Assembly: GCA_963831705.1 (NCBI GenBank)
Contig: CAWHRE010000007.1
Span: 1-64,000, forward strand
DNA length: 64,000 nucleotides
Origin: DASQPR01 sp963831705
GTDB lineage: Bacteria; Actinomycetota; Actinomycetes; Mycobacteriales; Micromonosporaceae
Direction: 5' to 3'
This document shows positions 44,394-55,684 of this stretch, piece after piece (positions within the stretch are counted from its first letter, which is position 1; every line of letters starts with the position of its first letter). A model generated the notes under the pieces. The model ran no database searches. It was not told the DNA's origin and worked only from the letters and a program-made list of their open reading frames with translations. A program made the translations under genes and the position numbers.

Positions 44394-44981
44394 ATGAGTG
44401 AAGCCAACGACAAAGCCGTCCTGGTCCGCTATCTCAAGAACGCCCACGAGGCCGTGGTGTGGAAGCTCGACGGCCTGTCCGAATACGACATCCGGCGCCC
44501 ACTCGTACCCACCGGGACGAACCTGCTCGGCCTGGTCAAACACCTCGCCTGCTGCGAAGCGGGCTACTTCGGTGCGGTTTTCGGACGACCGTTCGGCGAG
44601 CCGATGCCGTGGGACGACGAGGACGGCGACCCGACCGCCGACATGTGGGCCACCGCCGAGGAGTCACGCGAGCAGATCCTCGCGCTGTACGCGCGGACCT
44701 GGGCGCACGCCAACGCGACGTTCGAAGCGCTCGACCTGGACTCGATCGGCAACGTCCGCTGGTGGGGCGATCGCGGCGAGGTGACGCTGCACCAGATCCT
44801 GGTTCACATGATCGCCGAGACGAGTCGGCACGCCGGTCACGCCGACATCGTCCGCGAACTGATCGACGGTACGGTCGGGCTGCGTGCGACCGTCAGCAAC
44901 ATGGCCGAGGGCGATGCGGCATGGTGGGACAGCTACCGGGAGAAGCTGGAGTCGGTAGCGCGGCAAGCCGCCGGAATCTGA
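44394..44981 (+). CDS. DinB/DUF664 family protein (195 aa)
   Basis: AVLVRYLKNAHEAVVWKLDG, GTNLLGLVKHLACCEAGYFG and VTLHQILVHMIAETSRHAGH, ADIVRELIDG are the helix-bundle motifs with the three His ligands. ATG 44394 is used; 44385 and 44364 are possible earlier starts, but none has a strong ribosome site. It resembles the gene at 36259 but is only a family relative. Substrate unknown. Confidence 0.85.
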   Translation: MSEANDKAVLVRYLKNAHEAVVWKLDGLSEYDIRRPLVPTGTNLLGLVKHLACCEAGYFGAVFGRPFGEPMPWDDEDGDPTADMWATAEESREQILALYARTWAHANATFEALDLDSIGNVRWWGDRGEVTLHQILVHMIAETSRHAGHADIVRELIDGTVGLRATVSNMAEGDAAWWDSYREKLESVARQAAGI

Positions 44982-45021
44982 CATTTCGCGTACGGCGCCG
45001 GTTGCGCTTAGGGTCGGTGTC

Positions 45022-46203
45022 GTGCGCCCCCACAAACGTGCAGTCCTGTTCGCGATCGCGTTGAGCCTCGCCGGTGCCGTGACCGCCTGCAGCGGACCGA
45101 CCGTCACGTACCACCCGCCGCTGGCGGCTCCGAGCGTCTCGGTCAGCGTGCCTGGATCGACGCCGAGCTCGGCGAAGCCGACGCCCAAGCCGAGCGCCCC
45201 ACCGACGCCGTCGAAGTCCGCGACACCGCCTGCGAAGCCGCAGACGTGGGGAAACAAGTCCGGGAATGCGTCGGTTCCGGCTGCTGCGGCGGCGGTAAAT
45301 ACGGCACATCCGGATCGGGTCATCGGCACGGGGACGCCGGCCGGCTGCACGTCGGCGGCGGTGGTCAGCGCTGTCGCCAAGGGCGGCATCATCACATTCA
45401 ACTGCGGCCCGCAGCCACTGACGATCACGATGACCGCGACCGCGAAGGTCGTGAACACCCATCCCAAGATCGTGCTCGACGGCGGCGGCCTGATCACACT
45501 GTCCGGCGCCGGAAAACGGCGCATCCTCTACATGGACACGTGCGACCAGGCACAGACCTGGACGTCGTCGCACTGCCAGAACCAGGCGACGCCGTCACTG
45601 ACGGTGCAGAATCTGACGTTCACCGACGGCAATGCGACCGGCCAACTGCAGGAGGGCGGCGGAGGCGGCGCGATCCTGGTACGCGGCGGCCGGTTCAAGG
45701 TCGTCAACTCGCGCTTCACGGACAACAGCTGCGACAAGACCGGCCCGGACCTCGGCGGCGCGGCGATTCGCGTGCTCAGCCAGTACAACAATGATCCGGT
45801 CTACATCGTCGACAGCACGTTCACCGGCGGACGCTGCTCCAACGGCAGCGCGCTATCGAGCATCGGTGTCACCTGGGACGTCATCAACTGCGTGATGACC
45901 GGCAACGACGCGGTCGGCAACGGAGCGAATCCGGCGCAGGGCGGCACCCCGGGCGGTGGCAGCGGCGGCGCGATCTACACCGACGGCAACACGTACACGG
46001 TGACGGTGGCCGGCACGATCATCGAGAACAACAACGCGAACGAGGGTGGTGGCGCGATCTTCTTCGTCAGCAACGACCACACCGGATCGCTCTACATCAG
46101 CGGATCGACGCTCAAGCACAACAAGAGCGGCAAGTTCCAGAACTTCCCCGGCATCTTCTTCCTCGGCAAGTCGCACTCGTTCACGAATTCGACGGTGGAA
46201 TAA
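45022..46203 (+). CDS. Secreted beta-helix lipoprotein (393 aa)
   Basis: The GTG start gives a signal peptide with lipobox AVTAC (Cys about 23). A Pro/Ser/Thr/Lys linker (about 30-75) resembles wall-spanning stretches. From about 130 the protein is a parallel beta-helix: LTVQNLTFTDGNATG, FKVVNSRFTDNSCDKT, VYIVDSTFTGGRCSNGSA, VAGTIIENNNANEGGGAIFF and LYISGSTLKHNKSG. Similar proteins carry Pmp-like GGAI repeats. It is probably displayed on the cell surface; a polysaccharide-related or adhesive role is possible. Confidence 0.75.
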   Translation: MRPHKRAVLFAIALSLAGAVTACSGPTVTYHPPLAAPSVSVSVPGSTPSSAKPTPKPSAPPTPSKSATPPAKPQTWGNKSGNASVPAAAAAVNTAHPDRVIGTGTPAGCTSAAVVSAVAKGGIITFNCGPQPLTITMTATAKVVNTHPKIVLDGGGLITLSGAGKRRILYMDTCDQAQTWTSSHCQNQATPSLTVQNLTFTDGNATGQLQEGGGGGAILVRGGRFKVVNSRFTDNSCDKTGPDLGGAAIRVLSQYNNDPVYIVDSTFTGGRCSNGSALSSIGVTWDVINCVMTGNDAVGNGANPAQGGTPGGGSGGAIYTDGNTYTVTVAGTIIENNNANEGGGAIFFVSNDHTGSLYISGSTLKHNKSGKFQNFPGIFFLGKSHSFTNSTVE

Positions 46204-46261
46204 GCGCTCGGCAGCTCATAGACTGCGCGCGACCGATTGCCGATCAACGGGAGCGCGAGTC

Positions 46262-48098
46262 ATGTCCGACGACACCACCCAGCCGGACGACCGCACCGAC
46301 CGTTTGATCGCGCACCATCTATCCAAGGGTCTCCAGTTCCTTGTTGAGGGCGACCGTACGCACGCCGTCAGCCATTTCGCCGACGCAATCGTCGCGGACC
46401 CGGCGCGGCCGGAAGCGTACGAGCATCTCGCCGCCTTGGCACCGACGGTCGCCGAGTACGACGCGCTCTGCGAGGGCGGACTGGACAAATACACCGGCGC
46501 CCTTGCCGGGCGGGCCGCACTCAGTGCCCGCGCCGGCGATCTCAATGAGGCACTCCGTGGCATCGTCACCTGCGCTTGCGCCGATCCGGCAACGCGTTGG
46601 ACCGGTGCGCCCTGGTGGCGGCAACTCCGCGAGCTGACCGACCCGCACGGCGCCGCAAGGATCCTACGATCGCTCACGTCCGATCTGCCGGTCGCCGAGA
46701 TGCGACCCTTCCTCGATCTGGCTCGCGACCTCGCCGTGCGTCACCCCGACGATGCCGATCTCGCGGCCGACCTCTGCCTGGTCGCCGACAAGCTCGGTGC
46801 GCCGGACGAAGGCGACCGCTGGTGCCTCCGGGCAATCCTCTCGCCCGCCCGCGCGGGAAGCGATGACGTCCTTGCGGATCTGGCGCCGTATGCGCAAGCG
46901 GCCGGCGATGGAGGCGGCGTGGATCGAGCGGATCGAGGCCGATCCCGACCACCTGGACGCACAGGTGAATCTCGCGACCGGGATGCTGTTCAACGATCGG
47001 CGCGACCTCGCCGAACAGTGGATCGAACGGGTGCTCGCCCGAGATCCCGCGAACACGGGCGCCCGATCGCTTCGCCGCGCCTTGGCATACCGCGATTCCG
47101 GCGATCCGCAGCATCTCGTCGCGATCGTCGATGAGACGGTGACCGACCAACACCTATCCGATGCGGTCGACGCGATTCTCACGATCGTGTGTGACACGAA
47201 GACATGGCTCAACCGTGTCCCCATGCCGACCGAAGTGGCGGCCATGATGATGAATCAGTTCGCCAAACAGCGGGCCGAAGGCACCGAGGTCATCATTGCG
47301 CGACACGTCAGCACCGCTGCCGAGCCGCCGAGCGCGGAGGCGGCGGTACGTCGCTTGTCGCCCGGCGTCGCAGTGCAGGTACTCGCATTTCCGGAGCCCG
47401 ACCTCCGCGCTCCGGTCGCGCACGGCACCTACCGCGTGTGGCGCTACAACGGCACGACCGCGGTCGCGGTCAAGCCGGCACCCTCCGACGAGATCGTCGC
47501 GATGTTCCGCGACGTCGCGAACCTGCCGTGGCGGCATCCGGCCGACGCGTACCGGCACGCGGCCGCGCTCGACCGGCTGTCCCTGGACGATCTGCTGAGC
47601 CTGCTCGGGCACATGCCACCGTCGCCGGACAACACCCGATGGGCGAACATGAACGTCGCCACGATCACGTACTGGCCGCGTCTGGGGGCGGTCTGGGCCT
47701 GCCTCGGCATCCTTCATCATCGGCCGGAAGAACCGTGGCCGACATCCACCCGCCGCAGCGTTCTGATCGATCTCGTCAACGGCATCGAGGATTGGACCAC
47801 CGACTCGGCTTTGTTCGCTTTGGTCGTGGCCGCCTGGATCAACCCGGAGGCGCGCGACGACGTCCGGACGATCGTGCGGGCCCGACTCGACGTGGCGATG
47901 CGGACACGGAAACGACGGCTGATGACGATCGCGCCATCGATCGCGGCGCTGATGCTGATCACACCCGGCTGTACGCGTCGCGACCGTGCGGTATCCCGAA
48001 AGCTGACCGCGCTCACCGAGAAGAAGGTCAAGCTCAGCCGGGCCGATCAGGCAGCGATCGTGCAGCTCGCCCGGAGCGTCAAGGACTCGATTTCCTAA
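46262..48098 (+). CDS. Large repeat protein, hypothetical (one frameshift, about 612 aa)
   Basis: ATG 46262 starts MSDDTTQPDDRTDRLIAHHL, then LQFLVEGDRTHAVSHFADAI and PEAYEHLAALAP, a TPR-like array. An extra base near 46912 shifts the frame, after which WIERIEADPDHLDAQVNLAT and DLAEQWIERVLARDPANTGA continue the repeats. The C-terminal 300 residues (EVIIARHVSTAAEPPSAEAA, VWRYNGTTAVAVKPAPSDEI) are unassigned. No signal peptide. It ends at 48098, overlapping the convergent sigma gene by 4 bases. Confidence 0.65.
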
Positions 48099-49360
48099 TC
48101 ACGAGCCATCTCCGCGATGCGCGCGCTCAGGAAGGCGCGCTCGGCGTCATTCTCGGCAAGATCCAAGGCTTGCCGGTACGCCGCAGCCGCCTCCTCGTAC
48201 CGGTCGAGTCGCCGCAGCATGTCGGCCTTCGCGGCGGGAAGATAGCGGTAGCCGCCGAGCACGCCGCCGGCGTCGACGGACTCGATTTCGGCGAGCGCCG
48301 CCGCTGGACCGGCCGTCATCGCGACCGCCACGGTACGGTTCAGCGCCACGATCGGAGATGGCCATACGAGCATGAGTGCGTCGTACAGGCCGAGCACCTG
48401 CGGCCAGTCGGTCTCGTCGTAACTGGGTGCCTCGGCGTGCAGCGCGGCGATCGCGGCCTGCAGCGCGAACCGGCCCGGCCGCCCACCGCGTAGCGCCTCG
48501 ACGACGAGCCGCTGACCCTGCCGGATCGCGTCGTGGTCCCACTGCGACCGATCCTGCTCTTCGAGCAGCAGCAGCCGGCCGTCCGTACTCGTGCGGGTTG
48601 ATCTTCTCGCGTCCGTGAGGATCATCAGCGCGAGCAGTCCGCGGACCTCGCGCTCGTCGGGCATCAGGTAGTTCAGCATCCGGCCGAGATCGAGCGCGCG
48701 CTCGACCAGGTCCGTGCGCACGAGCGCCGGACCGATCGGTGCGGCGTGGCCGGTGGTGAAGACCAGGTGCACGACGGTGAGTACGGCGTCCAGGCGATCG
48801 GGCAGTTCATGCAGATCCGGTACGCGGTACGCGATCTGCGCACCGGAGATCTTCTTCTTCGCGCGCGTGACCCGGGCGGCCATCGTCGTCTCCGACACCA
48901 GGAATGCCTGAGCGATCTCGGCGGTCGACAGGCCGCAGATCAGCCGCAGCGTCAACGCGACCTGCGCCTCGCGAGCCAGCGCCGGGTGGCAGCAGGTGAA
49001 CACGAGCCGCAGCCGATCATCCGGAATCGGCTCGACATCTTCTTCGCCGGGCGATGTCGCGTACGGCTCGATCAGCAACGGCAACTTCCGTCGCAGCGTC
49101 GTCTCGCGCCGCAACGCATCGAGTGCCTTGCGCCGGGCGGTTGTGGTCAGCCAGGCACCGGGGTTGTCGGGTACCCCGACGCGTTGCCACGCATCCAGCG
49201 CCGCAAGGTACGCGTCCTGCACGCACTCCTCGGCAAGATCGATATCGCTGGCCACCCGAGCCGTCGCGGCGAGCACGTAGGCCCACTCGCGCCGGTGGGC
49301 GGCCGCGACGGCGTCGGCAACCTCGTCGCCGCCGCCGTCGCGCTTCCCCCCGTACATCAC
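48095..49360 (-). CDS. ECF42-type sigma factor with long C-terminal domain (421 aa)
   Basis: Region 2 reads LAEECVQDAYLAALDAWQRV and region 4 QVALTLRLICGLSTAEIAQA with FLVSETTMAARVTRAKKKI. The ~220-residue C-terminal extension (GLLALMILTDARRSTRTSTD and LQAAIAALHAEAPSYDETDW, PQVLGLYDALM) is the TPR-like domain of ECF42 factors, needed for their activity. It follows the DGPF-type gene by 10 bases, the conserved pairing of this group. Intact. Confidence 0.92.
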   Translation of the reverse strand: MMYGGKRDGGGDEVADAVAAAHRREWAYVLAATARVASDIDLAEECVQDAYLAALDAWQRVGVPDNPGAWLTTTARRKALDALRRETTLRRKLPLLIEPYATSPGEEDVEPIPDDRLRLVFTCCHPALAREAQVALTLRLICGLSTAEIAQAFLVSETTMAARVTRAKKKISGAQIAYRVPDLHELPDRLDAVLTVVHLVFTTGHAAPIGPALVRTDLVERALDLGRMLNYLMPDEREVRGLLALMILTDARRSTRTSTDGRLLLLEEQDRSQWDHDAIRQGQRLVVEALRGGRPGRFALQAAIAALHAEAPSYDETDWPQVLGLYDALMLVWPSPIVALNRTVAVAMTAGPAAALAEIESVDAGGVLGGYRYLPAAKADMLRRLDRYEEAAAAYRQALDLAENDAERAFLSARIAEMARD

Positions 49361-49370
49361 TCGGATTCGG

Positions 49371-49712
49371 TCACTCGAACGTCATGATCGGGCGTACTTC
49401 GACGCCACCGAACCCGGCCGGGCAGAGCTTCCCGACCGCGAGAGCCTGGTCGAGATCTGCCGCCTCGATCAGGTAGTAGCCGCCCAGTGCCTCCTTCGTC
49501 TCGGCGAACGGGCCGTCCGTCACGACGTCGCCCCGAATCGAGGTGGCGGTCGTGGTCGGCTGCAGCGCGTTGCCGCCCAGGAGCTTGGCACCGAGTTCGA
49601 CGGTCTGCTCGGCGAAGCGGTTGTGCGCCTCCATGACCGCGGTGAGCACCTCGGGGCTCGCGGTCGCGTAGCTTGCCTCGTTCTCGTAGATCAGGATCAG
49701 GTACTGGCCCAT
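49371..49712 (-). CDS. YCII/DGPF-domain partner of the ECF42 factor (113 aa)
   Basis: MGQYLILIYENEASYATASP and VTDGPFAETKEALGGYYLIE include the DGPF signature; AADLDQALAVGKLCPAG ends the ferredoxin-like fold. ATG 49712 is used over an upstream start at 49772. Proteins of this kind always seem to be next to ECF42 factors and are probably regulated by them. Biochemical role unclear. Confidence 0.9.
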   Translation of the reverse strand: MGQYLILIYENEASYATASPEVLTAVMEAHNRFAEQTVELGAKLLGGNALQPTTTATSIRGDVVTDGPFAETKEALGGYYLIEAADLDQALAVGKLCPAGFGGVEVRPIMTFE

Positions 49713-49827
49713 GGTGGTTCCCCCAACTCGAGCGAATAAATGCTGACATCTCAACGACGAACCTCCGCGCACCGAATCGACAGTCGCAGGGACAATTCTT
49801 GTCGCAACTTTCCCCTAGATTAGGATC

Positions 49828-51143
49828 ATGAACTCCAGCGGCGGTCGGTTGAATACGGCGCAAGGAGCCGCGGTCTCGATCGGCGCCGTGCTCGGCACCG
49901 GCGTGGTCGGTCTCCCGGCACTCGGCGCGCATATCGCCGGACCGGCGTCGCTCGTGGCGTGGCTCGCGTTAATTATCCTGTCGATCCCGCTGGCCAGCAC
50001 GTTCGCATCGCTCGGCGCTCGGTATCCGGACGCCGGCGGCGTCTCGACGTACGTCCGGCAGGCGTTCGGCGCTCGAGCCGCGGCCGTGGTCGGATGGTGT
50101 TTCTTCTTCGCCGTACCGACCGGGGCGCCGGCCGCAGCGCTGTTCGGCGGGGCGTACGTGGCGTCGGCATTCGGCGGTGGCCGCCGCACCGAATTGCTGG
50201 CCTGCGCCGCGATCATCCTGATCGTGACCGCAACGAACTACGGCGGCATCCGGCTCTCCGGCGGCGTACAGCTCGCGCTCGCCGCCACGCTGGTGGTCCT
50301 CCTCGTGATCACCACGGCGCTCGCGCTGCCGCACGGGCACCTGACGAACCTGCATCCATTCGCACCGCAGCGGCTGGGGAGCGATCTTCCCGGCCGCCGC
50401 CGTGTTGGTCTGGGGCTTCGCCGGTTGGGAGGCGGTGACGTCGCTGGCCGCCGACTTCCGGCGGCCCGATCGTGACCTGCGCCGGGCAACCGCGATCGCG
50501 ATCCTGGTCGTCGGCGTGCTCTATCTCGCGATCGCGGCGACCAGCATCCTGGTGCTCGGCCCCGAAGCCGGTACGAGTTCGGCGCCGCTGTCCGAACTGC
50601 TCGGCATCGCCGTCGGCGGCCCGGTCAAGAAGATCACCGCGGTCATCGCTCTGCTGCTCACGATCGGTGCGATGAACGCGTACTTCGCGGGCGCATCCAA
50701 GCTCGGCGCCGCGCTCGGCCGCGACGGCGCGCTGCCGACCTGGTTCGCGAAGGGCAGCGAGGTCGGCGAAGTGCCGCGCCGAAGCCTGTCGGTCATCGCG
50801 CTGCTCTCCGCCGTCGCGCTCGCGATCGTGGCGTTCGGCAACGTCGGTACGCGTCCGGCCGTCCTGCTGACTACCGGCTCGTTCGTGCTGGTGTACATCC
50901 TCGGCACGGCAGCCGCGATCAAGCTGCTACCCGCGCCACACCTGGGCTCGCTGGGCCGCCATCATCGCGTTCGCGTCGTCGATCGGGCTGGCCTGCATTA
51001 CCGGGCTGTATGTGCTGTGGCCGCTCGTCGTTGCCGGGGCCGCGCTGCTCTACAACCGTCGTAGACGCCGCGCGGCCGCTGAACGGGATGCGCCCGAAGA
51101 GACCGGAGCCCCGGACGCGCTACTGCACGGGTCGCTTGAATGA
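49828..51143 (+). CDS. APC-superfamily amino acid transporter (YjeH-like, two frameshifts)
   Basis: The N-terminus AAVSIGAVLGTGVVGLPALG is the substrate-site helix of APC carriers. Helices continue through VVGWCFFFAVPTGAPAAALF. An indel near 50375 moves the frame to AAVLVWGFAGWEAVTSLAAD, and a second near 50937 gives WAAIIAFASSIGLACITGLY and a charged tail ending TGA 51143. About 438 residues. Likely amino acid efflux or uptake at the cell membrane. Its last 24 bases overlap the convergent gene. Confidence 0.85.
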
Positions 51144-51377
51144 ATACGTGACGACGTTGAGCCGCTGTGGTTGCCCGACGATCATCGCGGCCCGGTCGTA
51201 CGCTTGCCAGCCCTCCAGCCCGGCCTTGTTGACGTGCCGCATGTCATCGAACCGCTCGTCGGTTCCCCACTTCTGCACGCCTTTGGCGGTATGGAACGTC
51301 GCCGTCCAGTCGATTTCCTTGTCCATGCCGAACGAACCGGTAGCCCGGTACTCAAGTCGCGCATACTCCCACTGGGT
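51120..51377 (-). CDS. DUF4177-like small protein (85 aa)
   Basis: From GTG 51377 the protein reads VTQWEYARLEYRATGSFGMD, then EIDWTATFHTAKGVQKWG and GLEGWQAYDRAAMIVGQPQR, LNVVTYSFKRPVQ, the two-part beta layout of DUF4177-like proteins. A longer frame starts at 51419. It overlaps the transporter gene by 24 bases on the other strand. Function unknown. Confidence 0.65.
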   Translation of the reverse strand, partial: TQWEYARLEYRATGSFGMDKEIDWTATFHTAKGVQKWGTDERFDDMRHVNKAGLEGWQAYDRAAMIVGQPQRLNVVTYSFKRPVQ

Positions 51378-51440
51378 CACGCGTCCATCTTCGGATAGCC
51401 GGGTACGAATGCGCCACACCGAACCGGAATCGGATTTTCG

Positions 51441-52730
51441 TCATACCGCGGCCGGTTCCGGCGACGCCGGCTCACTCGACGACGCTCCGAAGCGCTCGGT
51501 ACGGCCGGCCCACGCCACGACCGGAACCGCGAACGCCGAAGTGGCGAGCATTAATGCCGCGATGACAAGCCAGCCGATGCCACCCGTCCGGATCGCGAGG
51601 AACGTCAGCGCCGCCGGTCCGACCATGGATTGCAGCTGGTTGCCGAGCGACCACGTACCGAGGTAGGCGCCACGATTTCCGGCGGGCGGCAGCAGCGTGG
51701 TCAGTCCCCAACCGCCTGCCGACTGCCACAGCTCGGCAGCGGTCACGAGCACGACGCCGGCCAGCAGGAGCGCGATCGTGACGGCACCCGTACTCCACCG
51801 GGCCAGGAGGAACACCGGACAGCAGGCGGCGGCCGCGTACCCGGCTCGGCGCATCAGGCGACCGATGCCCGGCAGGGTTTCCGCGCCTCGGCTCGCCGGT
51901 ACCTGCAACAGGACGGCGAGCACGGTGTTGGTAACGAAGAGGATGGCGAGCATCACGTGCTTCGCATCCGTCCGAGTGACCACCCACAACGGCATCACCT
52001 CGCCGAAAATCGTGCCGTAGCACAGAAGCACGGCGTTCAGCCCGGTCACCGCGAGGAACGGCCGGTCCTTCAGCACCGAGAACCGGCTCACGCGCGGTCC
52101 GGCGGCCGAACGGTGGACGCTGCGCTCGATCTTCGGCAGGCGCGACACGAAGAACGCGTTGATGAGCAGCCCGGCGGCATTGACGAGCACCATCGCGATA
52201 AACGCGCTGCGCGTATTGATGGCAAGCGCAATGCCCGCACCGAGCGCGCCGATGCTGAACCCGATGTTCAGCGCGGACCGGCTGAACGCGAGCACCCGGA
52301 CCCGGTCCTCCGGTGCGATCGCCTCGATCGTGTACATGTTGCGTCCCGGCTGACCGATCGTGTTCGCGAACGTCAGAGCACAAAGGATCACAAGAAAAGG
52401 CCAGAACCCACGGATCAGCGGGTACGCGCAGAAGAGCAGCCCTTCCAGCAGCGCTCCCAGCAGCCACGCGGTTCGACCGCCGAGCCGATCGGCAACCGCG
52501 CCCATCGGCACCGACATGAACACCGCGAGCGCACCGGACACCGAGAACCCGATGCCGATCTGAACCGGCGACAATCCGACGACGTGCAGGAAGAACACCG
52601 CACTGCCGGCCAGGAATACGCCGTTGCCGGTCGCATACAGGCACGACTGAACGGCGAGCGTACGCGCGATGCCTTTCGGTGGAAGGAACCGTTGCAATCT
52701 CCCCTGGCGCTGCCCCCGTGCATCCGTCAT
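51441..52730 (-). CDS. MFS transporter (429 aa)
   Basis: Twelve helices are present. Motif A-like SVPMGAVADRLGGRTAWLLG and VFLAGSAVFFLHVVGLSPVQ are in the N-terminal half. ATG 52730 (MTDARGQRQGRL) is used; 52742 is four codons earlier. It resembles drug or sugar efflux members of MFS, with the substrate not evident. Divergent from the pentapeptide-repeat gene with an 83-base gap. Confidence 0.85.
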   Translation of the reverse strand: MTDARGQRQGRLQRFLPPKGIARTLAVQSCLYATGNGVFLAGSAVFFLHVVGLSPVQIGIGFSVSGALAVFMSVPMGAVADRLGGRTAWLLGALLEGLLFCAYPLIRGFWPFLVILCALTFANTIGQPGRNMYTIEAIAPEDRVRVLAFSRSALNIGFSIGALGAGIALAINTRSAFIAMVLVNAAGLLINAFFVSRLPKIERSVHRSAAGPRVSRFSVLKDRPFLAVTGLNAVLLCYGTIFGEVMPLWVVTRTDAKHVMLAILFVTNTVLAVLLQVPASRGAETLPGIGRLMRRAGYAAAACCPVFLLARWSTGAVTIALLLAGVVLVTAAELWQSAGGWGLTTLLPPAGNRGAYLGTWSLGNQLQSMVGPAALTFLAIRTGGIGWLVIAALMLATSAFAVPVVAWAGRTERFGASSSEPASPEPAAV

Positions 52731-52813
52731 GAAGCGAGTCAACGCGTTCGACGAGGTCGCGGCAACCCGGTTTCCGGCGTCCCGCCGGCGCGTACGAGCC
52801 TTACAGTGGCGGG

Positions 52814-53437
52814 ATGACCGACGACGACTGGCAGACGCCGTTCGACGGCGAGGACCTCGAAGCGTTCGAGACGTACGACGGCGTCAGCTTCGACGGCTTG
52901 ACGTTCGACGGTACCCACGCCGGGAACATCAAGCTGCTCGAATGCCTGATTCGGCGTACCACCTTCGAAAACGTGCACTGTTCCCGCAGCGCGTTCACGG
53001 ACGCGACCATCGCGGACGCGCGGTTCGTCTCGGCCGACTTTGCCGACGCTCAGTGGCGCGACGTGCGCGTGAGCGACTCGCTACTGGCCGGTGTCACGCT
53101 CTCCGGTGGCGCGCTACGGCGGGTCGCGTTCACCGACTGCAAGCTGATCGGCGCGAACCTGCGCAGCGCACAGCTCAGCGACGTGTCATTCGAGCGCTGC
53201 GTCATCACCGACCTGGATCTCACCGAGGCGACCGTCTCCGCGACGTCATTCCGGCAGTGTCAGATCGGTGGTCTGGACATCTCGAAGGCGCGGCTGGACG
53301 GCGTCGACTTCCGCGACAACGAGTTGGAGATTTCGCGGGGACACGATGCGCTCAAAGGCGCAATCATCGACTTCAACCAGTTGTTGTCCCTGGCCCCCGG
53401 CATAGCCGTAGCGATGGGAATCCGCGTGGAGACATAA
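52814..53437 (+). CDS. Pentapeptide-repeat protein (207 aa)
   Basis: From residue 23 to about 175 the chain has the A(D/N)LxX-type five-residue rhythm (SFDGLTFDGTHAGNIKLLEC, TTFENVHCSRSAFTDATIAD, IGANLRSAQLSDVSFERCVI, DLDLTEATVSATSFRQCQIG). This forms a four-sided right-handed helix. The C-terminal 30 residues are helical and may be a dimer cap, as in Qnr/MfpA proteins that mimic DNA and protect gyrase. Whether it acts so is not shown. Intact; a hairpin follows. Confidence 0.85.
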   Translation: MTDDDWQTPFDGEDLEAFETYDGVSFDGLTFDGTHAGNIKLLECLIRRTTFENVHCSRSAFTDATIADARFVSADFADAQWRDVRVSDSLLAGVTLSGGALRRVAFTDCKLIGANLRSAQLSDVSFERCVITDLDLTEATVSATSFRQCQIGGLDISKARLDGVDFRDNELEISRGHDALKGAIIDFNQLLSLAPGIAVAMGIRVET

Positions 53438-53470
53438 CGAAGGGCCAGCACTCGGCCAGCCCTTCGTTAT
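53434..53470. terminator. 12-bp hairpin between convergent genes
   Basis: ATAACGAAGGGC (53434-53445) and GCCCTTCGTTAT (53459-53470) pair perfectly. The stem includes the stop codon of the pentapeptide gene and ends 10 bases before the ABC gene stop, so it may terminate both. Confidence 0.65.
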
Positions 53471-53479
53471 GAAGCGGTC

Positions 53480-54550
53480 CTACAGCTCGGCGATGATGGC
53501 TTGCTCTGGCGGCGATGCGAAGTGGCACGCGGCGAGCTGGTTGTCGGCCTTGAGCTCCAACGGCGGCTCGATCTCGGCGCAGATCGACTCGGCCTTCCAG
53601 CACCGGGTGCGGAACCGGCAGCCGGACGGCGGGTTGATCGGGCTCGGCACGTCGCCGGTGAGCCGGATGCGCAAGGTCGGAGCCGCGCCTCGGATCACCG
53701 CAAGGTCCGGTGCCGCCGAGAGCAGCGCCTGCGTGTACGGGTGCTGCGGCGCGTTGTAGATCGCGTCGCGCGGCCCGAACTCGACCATCTTGCCGAGGTA
53801 CATGACGGCGACCTGGTCACAGAAGTGCCGGACCACGCCGAGGTCGTGTGCGATGAAGATGAACGCGATGCCGAATTCTTTTCGCAGATCCTCGAGCAGG
53901 TTCATGACCTGCGCCTGGATCGAGACGTCCAGTGCGGAGACCGGCTCGTCGGCGACGATGACCTTCGGCCGTACGGCGAGCGCGCGGGCGATTCCGATGC
54001 GCTGACGCTGACCGCCGGAGAACTCGTGCGGGTACCGGTTGTAGTGCTCGGGGTTCAGGCCGACGAGTTCGAGCAGCTCGCGTACCGAGTTGAGCTCTTT
54101 GTTCTTCGGCACGATGTTGTGCGTACGCAGCGCGGTACCGATGATCGTGCCGACCGTGTGGCGCGGGTTCAGCGACGAGTACGGGTCCTGGAACACCAGC
54201 TGGATCTCTCGCCGGTACTGGCGGAGCTGGCTTTCCCTCAGATGTGCGATGTCGATGCCGCGGTACAGGATCTGGCCCGCGGTCGGTTCGAGCAGGCGCG
54301 TGATCAGGCGCCCCGTCGTCGTCTTGCCACAGCCGGACTCGCCGACCAGGCCGATCGACTTGCCTTCGTGCAGCGTCATCGAGACGCCATCGACGGCGCG
54401 TACCTTGTTGTTCGCCTGCCGGATCCAGCCGTCGCCCCTGGTCTTGAAGTGCATGACCAGGTCACGGATTTCCAGCAGCGGCGCGCCTTCGACGCCTTGC
54501 ACCTCGTCGAACTGCGGCTCGACGTCGTTGCTTGTCACAGTGGTCGTCAT
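53480..54550 (-). CDS. Oligopeptide/dipeptide ABC ATP-binding protein (DppF-like, 356 aa)
   Basis: Walker A GLVGESGCGKTTTGRLITRL (about 70), signature EFSGGQRQRIGIARAL, Walker B KVIVADEPVSALDVSIQAQV and H-loop FIAHDLGVV are intact. The C-terminal Cys-containing oligopeptide extension (PSGCRFRTRCWKAESICAEI) is present. It pairs with the ATPase encoded 9 bases upstream to energise import. Last gene of the operon. Confidence 0.93.
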   Translation of the reverse strand: MTTTVTSNDVEPQFDEVQGVEGAPLLEIRDLVMHFKTRGDGWIRQANNKVRAVDGVSMTLHEGKSIGLVGESGCGKTTTGRLITRLLEPTAGQILYRGIDIAHLRESQLRQYRREIQLVFQDPYSSLNPRHTVGTIIGTALRTHNIVPKNKELNSVRELLELVGLNPEHYNRYPHEFSGGQRQRIGIARALAVRPKVIVADEPVSALDVSIQAQVMNLLEDLRKEFGIAFIFIAHDLGVVRHFCDQVAVMYLGKMVEFGPRDAIYNAPQHPYTQALLSAAPDLAVIRGAAPTLRIRLTGDVPSPINPPSGCRFRTRCWKAESICAEIEPPLELKADNQLAACHFASPPEQAIIAEL

Positions 54551-54559
54551 CGCTCTTCC

Positions 54560-55680
<1,121 letters not shown>

Positions 55681-55684
<4 letters not shown>

